Shown: one piece after another, positions 57,979-64,000 of the stretch
Position numbering within the stretch: position 1 is the stretch's first letter
How the letters are laid out: each line of letters begins with the position of its first letter
Assembly: GCA_037957365.1 (NCBI GenBank)
Contig: JARHVA010000122.1
Location: 5,981,501-6,045,500 of the forward strand
DNA from: Torreya grandis
Lineage: Eukaryota; Streptophyta; Pinopsida; Cupressales; Taxaceae
Reading direction: 5' to 3'
Length of the DNA stretch: 64,000 nt
Made by a program: the position numbers and the translations under genes
Notes under the pieces: generated by a model
The model's database searches: none
What the model saw: only the letters and a program-made list of their open reading frames with translations
What the model was told of the DNA's origin: nothing

Positions 57979-60560
57979 ATTATTTTATATTACATTAAGT
58001 ACTCTTGTGTGTGTGTTTGATTTTTTGTTGAGCTTGTGTTGTTACTCTCTAGACATTGTCATGATCTATATCATGCATCTTAAGTCTTTAATTCATCACA
58101 TAATTCAAGTTTCATTGATATATCTACTTACATATATTATCCATATATGATACATTATTCATAAAAAAATTATATAAATACCTTATTCTTTTAAGGCAAG
58201 GTATCTAACAGGTTCTTTTTCCCTCACCTCAAAAGGGGTGGTATATTAATGGGGACATGTCATATAAGCATGACCTCCACATTTTAAATAGTTTCTATAT
58301 TTTAGGGGGGAATTTAATAAAGACATGATATCCACACATAATTTTTTTTTATTATATCCATATTTCAGTGGTGTCATGTCATAAATATATGACCTATACA
58401 CTTGCACAATCTCTAATTCAATTTCATGATTCATATATACACTTGGGGTAGAATCCTATACATTGAATCAATTTTTCATAAATTTGAAATAGATTTTTAA
58501 AGATTTATGACACATATAATCCAAGTGGGACATATTAGTGGTGCATATGCCATTATATTGCACCAATAGTTACACATTATACTATTCACTAGGATGCATC
58601 GATCACACCAAGATTATTATTATCGAGCCTTTTCTTTTACAACAATTAGTTAATTTTATAGGTTAAAGTGATTAAATAATTCAACCTCAAAAAATTTATA
58701 TGTTGGATTACTTAAATCATCTAATCTCACCAAATTTATAAGATGAGTAATTAAATCACTCACCCTAACCATATTATATATTTAAACTTGAATTATGCGA
58801 TTGAGATATAATGATCTCAAAGGCTATGTGACAACTCATAATTAAACCAAATTTGGGAAATAATGCCTTTAAATATCCTTATTAAAACTATCCAAGGTTT
58901 ATATCTAAACCTATTTCATCTCCAATGATTCATAAAGAGGCATCTTTACCAGGTCAAAGCATAAAAAAACATGGTTGCATCAATACACATGTACTCATTC
59001 CTTACTCCTATTATTTTTAAGCATTATAATTATTTCAAGTTTCATATTATATGCATTTATTTATAATATAACATGTTCTTGGTTACATGTCATACACCAA
59101 CAAAGAACTCAGAGTGGGCTCAAGAAAATAAAAGGTTTTTTATACACACCCACGTATAAATTTGTTTCCTATAAACTACTAATTTCATCCTTATGCATTA
59201 CTAGATTAAGAGGGGGAAATGTAGTACAAAAATTAAATATTTATAGCATCTTAGTCTTATACATTTGATAAATATCAATTAGGTATCTACCCTTTAGTTA
59301 TATACCTCCCTATTATTGAAAGGCTCACATTCACCATCTCATTGTGTTTAAATGCTTATCTCTTAGTTTGATCCATATCATTTTGATGACCCATATCACT
59401 TGTACCATAAAAAAGATTAAAAAATAATAAACATCATTCATTTTCAATTTTAGATTGATACATATTTTGTAAGCTTCTAGACACTATAAACCATAGAGGG
59501 ATACTAGCATTAATGATATTATCTACATCATTATCTAGTGTCTAGTTACCAAAAGTCATCCAAATTATAGATGTTTCAAAATCTATGGGTCAACCTATTT
59601 GTCTTATTGGACCTTACCATGAGATATTTTAAAAATGTGTGGTATATATAAAATTCTAAGACTTATCATTCCTCATCTAAAAAATACCAAGGAGGTACCT
59701 AAAATATGTCATTCAGTCAATCACATAACTACATTATTATGCCATATTCATCCTTATTTATTTAGTAGTCATAGGATAAGTAATATATAAGTTCTAAATC
59801 ATTCAAATAGTACTCCATGAGTGATATTTTCCAATTTACATGATAAATCACTTAATTCATCTTCATAGAGTCTATTTCACCCTTGTGTACACACATTCCT
59901 ATATGTAGGGGAGAACTAAATAAGTCTGTGGCCCTCCTTAAAGTAGTGGATATGTAGGCAGTCCTTAGTCATAAAGGCTTCATTGAGGTGAGTTTGACAT
60001 CATGATAACACTCACCCATTTTTAACAAAACTCATTTTAAGGGTGAAGAGATAGGGTTTGATCAATTGGAAAAGAATGACAACATATATGCCAAATCTAA
60101 ATATATCAGTAAAAAGGTGATAGAAAAATAATAATAAAGCTAATTGCATCATGATCTAGTCATTATTATACACTAAACACATGCATCATATCTAGACACT
60201 GGTGTCAATGGTAGTGCCCATATTTGATGGTAGTGTCCATGGCTAAATAAGTACAATTTCTAGAATATGATGACAGATCCAAAATACTAATCTAGTATGA
60301 TTTCTACCTATTTCCATTCCATATATGATTTCAACCAATAAATCCAAATAAATGTCATTTTAATTTGGTATTTTAATAAATTGAACATCTTTCAACTTTA
60401 GTATTTAATATATTTACCATATCTTAGTATTATATTTTAGAAAATTCATTTATCTAAGATTGTAAATTCTTGGCTTGTTATACCTTATCTTATCACTCTT
60501 GTGCTTGAACTATTTATATATTCTTAACCCTATCCCATATATCTCAAATCCAGGGTTAAA
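57979..60560. other. Old repeat DNA, mostly unassigned
   Basis: No gene was recognised. 59,905-59,990 matches the 3' UTR hairpin block of T2/T3 ('ggggagaacta...gtctgtggccct...tatgtaggcag...ttgaggtgagttt'), so this is probably the tail of another Tat element, perhaps T4. 60,405-60,462 shares a block with 38,745-38,802. Confidence 0.45.
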
Positions 60561-60699
60561 CACATGGAGATCATTGCAAACTCACTTTTTGATGCACCTA
60601 GGTAATTCACTAAAAAATAGTCAAAAGAATGGATTCAATAGATAAAAATATCTTCAAGACTTTCAAAGGTATATCCTTTCCTTCAATTTTAATTATAAG

Positions 60700-61570
60700 G
60701 CAATTCACCAAGTCAGTTTGGTAGAAAACTCTATTTATTTAGTGGATAATGCATAACCTATCAAATAAATTCCTTATAGAATTAATCCTAGTTTTTTAAA
60801 GTCATTATAAGAAGAGATAATCAAATTTATTTATGTAGGATTTATCTTAACAATAGACAATTCAAAATGGGTTTATATTATTTTTGTATAGAAAATAAAA
60901 AATGGGAAGTAGCATATTTATGTTGACTATAAAAAGCTTAGCATGGTAAAAAAATGAGGACCACCAACCTCTTCCCTTCTTAGATCAAATCTTGGATGAG
61001 GTAGATGGTACTGATTGATATAATTTTTCTCATGGATATAGTGGGTACAACTAAGCCTACATAGCTGATAAGGATTAGATAAATATATCTATCACCACTT
61101 TTTGGGGAACATTTTATTATAAACTTATATAATTTGTGTTATTTAATAGACTTGAAACCTTCCAATGCTTATTGAATAATATGTTTGAAAACTATATTAT
61201 AAGCTTCATCAAGTTATTTATTGATGATTTCTACATTTATGGGAGTAAATTTAATTATATATATTAGATGGATAAGGATTTTAAAATTTTGGATGAGGCC
61301 CAAGCCTCATTTAGTCCTATGAAGTGTGTTTTTGGATGTTATAAAGGTGTCTTTTAGGGTATATTTTATGTAGAGATGGTATAAACATAGACCAAAAAAG
61401 GTTTAAACATTAATAAACTTCCATTTCTCATGTATAGAAGTAAGCTAAGATCATTATTGAAACATGTGGGATAATATAAGATGTTAAATATTAAATTCTC
61501 AAAAACTTCATATATACTAACTTTATTCTTAAATAAATATGTTCCTTATGAACTCGAGGAGAAGGCACTT
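60700..61570 (+). pseudogene. T6 gypsy reverse transcriptase fragment
   Basis: With stops and frame changes, the plus strand reads QIPYRINPS, EEIIKFIYVGFILTIDNSKWV, KNGK, HGYSGYN, TTFWGTFYYKLI, IKLFIDDFYIYGSK (active site FIDD at about 61,205-61,220) and MKCVFGCYKGVF. The wording differs from the Tat RTs above, so it is another gypsy lineage. Confidence 0.8.
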
Positions 61571-62010
61571 GAATCTTTAGAGCATATTAATCAATCCTTG
61601 GTAAGTTAAATAATTTTTAATAATCTAGATTGAAACATTATGTTCATTATGTATACTGATGCTTCATAAATAAGATTAGGGAGCACTCTAAGATAAAGGG
61701 ATGTGAATGGAAATGATCATCCAATATAATTTGGAAGTTGGAAAATGATTAAAAAAGAGGTAAAGTATAATATAACTATGAAGGATACTATAACTATTGT
61801 TCATGCTATGAATAAATTTAAGAGATTTTTACTAGGGTAAAAGTTTTTAGTTGTAAAATATCATCAGGATTTTAAATACATTATACATCAGCCTAAAATA
61901 TCAGGGAGTATAACAAGATAGATACTATTGCCACATGAGTAAGAATTTGACATTCTGGATAGGATATGAAATAATAATGTTCAATAAAATGCACTATCTC
62001 ATGCCTATGA
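61571..62010 (+). pseudogene. T6 RNase H fragment
   Basis: The sequence reads MYTDAS-stop-IRLGSTL (catalytic Asp kept), then HPI, WKMIKKEVKYNITMKDTITIVHAMNKFKRFLLG and FLVVKYHQDFKYI. These are the standard gypsy RNase H words with several stops. Confidence 0.72.
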
Positions 62011-62082
62011 TGGTATGGGATTATATTGTGATGATACTAAATTTATTTATGTAGATTCATTATCCATTGATTTATTCCTAAG

Positions 62083-62085
62083 TGA

Positions 62086-62150
<65 letters not shown>

Positions 62151-62153
62151 TAC

Positions 62154-62186
<33 letters not shown>

Positions 62187-62213
62187 CATACATATATATA
62201 TATATATATATAT
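62083..62213. repeat. TA microsatellite
   Basis: (TA)n with interspersed TATACATA units, about 130 bp, between the RNase H and integrase parts of T6. Open frames here on both strands are artefacts. Confidence 0.9.
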
Positions 62214-62319
62214 GCATGGAATCATTTGAATGATTTTAAGTTCCATAATGGTGTTACTATAAAGATGAATAACAATATCAACCAATAAAATCTTCCATAT
62301 CCCATTAAACATGGAGTTT

Positions 62320-62800
62320 TATATCAACTAGGAGTTGATGGAAAATATGGAATATTAGTTAGTTGAGACATAGGGAAGGAGTTGATTAAAGAGTTATATA
62401 ATGGTATGTGTGAAGATCACATTTATAGGAATATAATAACACAAAGGATCCCTGATGCATGTTATCACTAGCTAAAACTTTTCAAGGTTTGCTTCAATTA
62501 TTTTAAGGAATGTGATATTTGTCAATAACATGGGAACCATAAGAATTATTCAACACCATTGTGTCCTATTATACCATTCAATCCATATGAAAAATAAGGA
62601 ATAGACATTATGGGCCCACTTCCACCAACACTACAAAGAAACAATTATATCATGGTTTCTAGAGACAACTTGACTAAGTGAATTGATGCCATAACTCTAA
62701 AAATAATTTATATGGATAAATTGTCAAGGTTATTTTATGAGTGCATTGTTACAAGGTTTGGTTTCCTACTAAAAATTATAATAAATTATATACACCCAAT
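62320..62800 (+). pseudogene. T6 integrase fragment, truncated
   Basis: The sequence reads ELYNGMCEDHIYRNIITQRIPDACYH, then FKECDICQ (HHCC zinc region), GIDIMGPLPPTLQRNNYIMVSRDNLTK (first catalytic Asp) and VTRFGFLLKIII. It ends just before the second Asp. There is no 3' LTR in the window. Confidence 0.78.
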
Positions 62801-64000
62801 TTTGTTATAATCCCTATTTGTATAATAATTTCCATGTGAATTTACATATATCAACTCTCATTGTGAATTAGACACTTATTGGTGTCATTGTATTAGTCTT
62901 TCATTATCTTGTCTATTGCCTTGGTTGTATTTTATGTTTGATATATCTCTAGGTTTTTGGGTCTATGAAAATTATTCCTAATAAAATTTTCCTTATCTCT
63001 AATATTTTCTATATGTTAAGGATAGTTCCGATAGTCTTAGATATTGTTATTTATAGATAGGGTCTAAGGTCACTTGCAATGTCCTAGTGTGATTTTCACC
63101 TACCATTCAGGGTGGACACTCTTTGTGTTAGTTTATTTTATAGTTATAGGTTTTTTTGGGTTGGATTGTGTGTTCTAATGGTTCCATAATTCAAAACTAA
63201 GAGAACTATATATACAAATCCATAAGATAATTTTCATGAAAATAATTCATTGATAAAATAGATATCTATTGATTGATATTATAAATATAAATAAATATAA
63301 AGATTTATAATGGAATAATTATAATTACACATATTAACTTAATTATTTTATAATGGAACACCTAATAAAAATTACATTTAGACTTATATTCACATGATTT
63401 GGTGTGTGCACACATAAGTGGGATAAATACATGGGGGTTGATCCCTCTTTAGAGTATTTAAATATAATAAATGTTCAAATACTCAATGAGGAGTGACTAA
63501 GGTTAGTTCAACCCAAAGTGTTATCCCATATTTTAGGTCTTGTGGTTGAAAACGAGACTAGGATTTTAAAAGAAGGATAAGAAAATTAAATATTAGTGTT
63601 AAGTTTTGATGAAACATCCATGCAAAAATAACATCTATAAGTGTAGTCATAGTGGTTTGAGGAGTCACATACCTCCATAGTCTATAAAGACACTATTAGG
63701 AGAGTCAGGTTAATATTGGTGACAACAAGATTCTTATTGTTATTGATAACATCCAAGTAGGGTTTTAGATATAGTTTTGATATGAGGAGTGAAAAAGCAT
63801 AAATTTAGTATTTTTATAACATATGGTGACTATTATGAGTGAAAAATATATAAACTCATCCATTTATTTTTCAATTTAAAATCATCTAAGTGTAATATCA
63901 ATATTTTCATTTATCAATTTAGATTAGGGTATTATTTATATATTTTACATAATTTGTATTAGCCCTAATTTAAAATTAGTTAGATCACATTAATCCAAAA
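62801..64000. other. AT-rich stretch without recognised feature
   Basis: I see no gene, LTR pair or clear repeat here. Confidence 0.5.

Overview
The window looks like intergenic DNA from a seed plant with a very large, repeat-packed genome. A gymnosperm is my best guess, but that is inference. I found no host gene, tRNA or rRNA. Almost everything recognisable is an LTR retrotransposon, mostly of the Tat (Ogre/Retand-like) branch of Ty3/gypsy: long LTRs, no chromodomain, and a second archaeal-type RNase H (aRNH). All copies are decayed, mainly by C-to-T and G-to-A changes that give stop codons.

Region 1-37,449 is a three-level nest. The oldest layer (T1, minus strand) has ~3.2-4 kb LTRs at 1-477 + 24,719-28,186 and at 34,232-37,449. 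Its remains read gag, PR, aRNH, RT, RNH, INT, so aRNH lies before RT. Into its left LTR went T2 (478-24,713, minus strand; 1,464-bp LTRs; target-site duplication cagg[t/c]). T2 keeps a 540-codon gag ORF, but PR, RT, both RNases H and most of INT are missing; a minisatellite sits in their place. Into T2 went T3 (5,196-19,216, plus strand; 1,370/1,369-bp LTRs; exact TSD ttgag). T3 is a full-length Tat element with the order gag-PR-RT-RNH-aRNH-INT. T2 and T3 share PBS, PPT, UTR hairpins and LTR layout, so they look like a non-autonomous and an autonomous-type member of one lineage.

Region 37,450-44,476 holds an AT-rich stretch without genes, an old plus-strand Tat gag-PR fragment (T4, about 38,860-41,200), and a 2.7-kb copia-like element (41,208-43,910, minus strand) with 361/362-bp LTRs that encodes only gag, a candidate TR-GAG element. 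Region 44,477-57,978 is a fourth, older full-length Tat element (T5, plus strand) in T3's domain order. Region 57,979-64,000 holds a remnant of a Tat 3' UTR motif near 59,900, a plus-strand gypsy RT-RNH-INT fragment (T6, about 60,700-62,800) with a TA microsatellite, and unassigned AT-rich DNA.

The most interesting signals are non-coding. They are a twin hairpin in the gag leader that shows a compensatory base-pair change between elements; a duplicated CTACAT/ATGTAG hairpin in the 3' UTR; arrays of GACGTC-type boxes in the LTRs; and conserved splice-site-like pairs inside the LTRs. Also notable are the pol-less T2 element with three CHHC knuckles and the two positions of aRNH.
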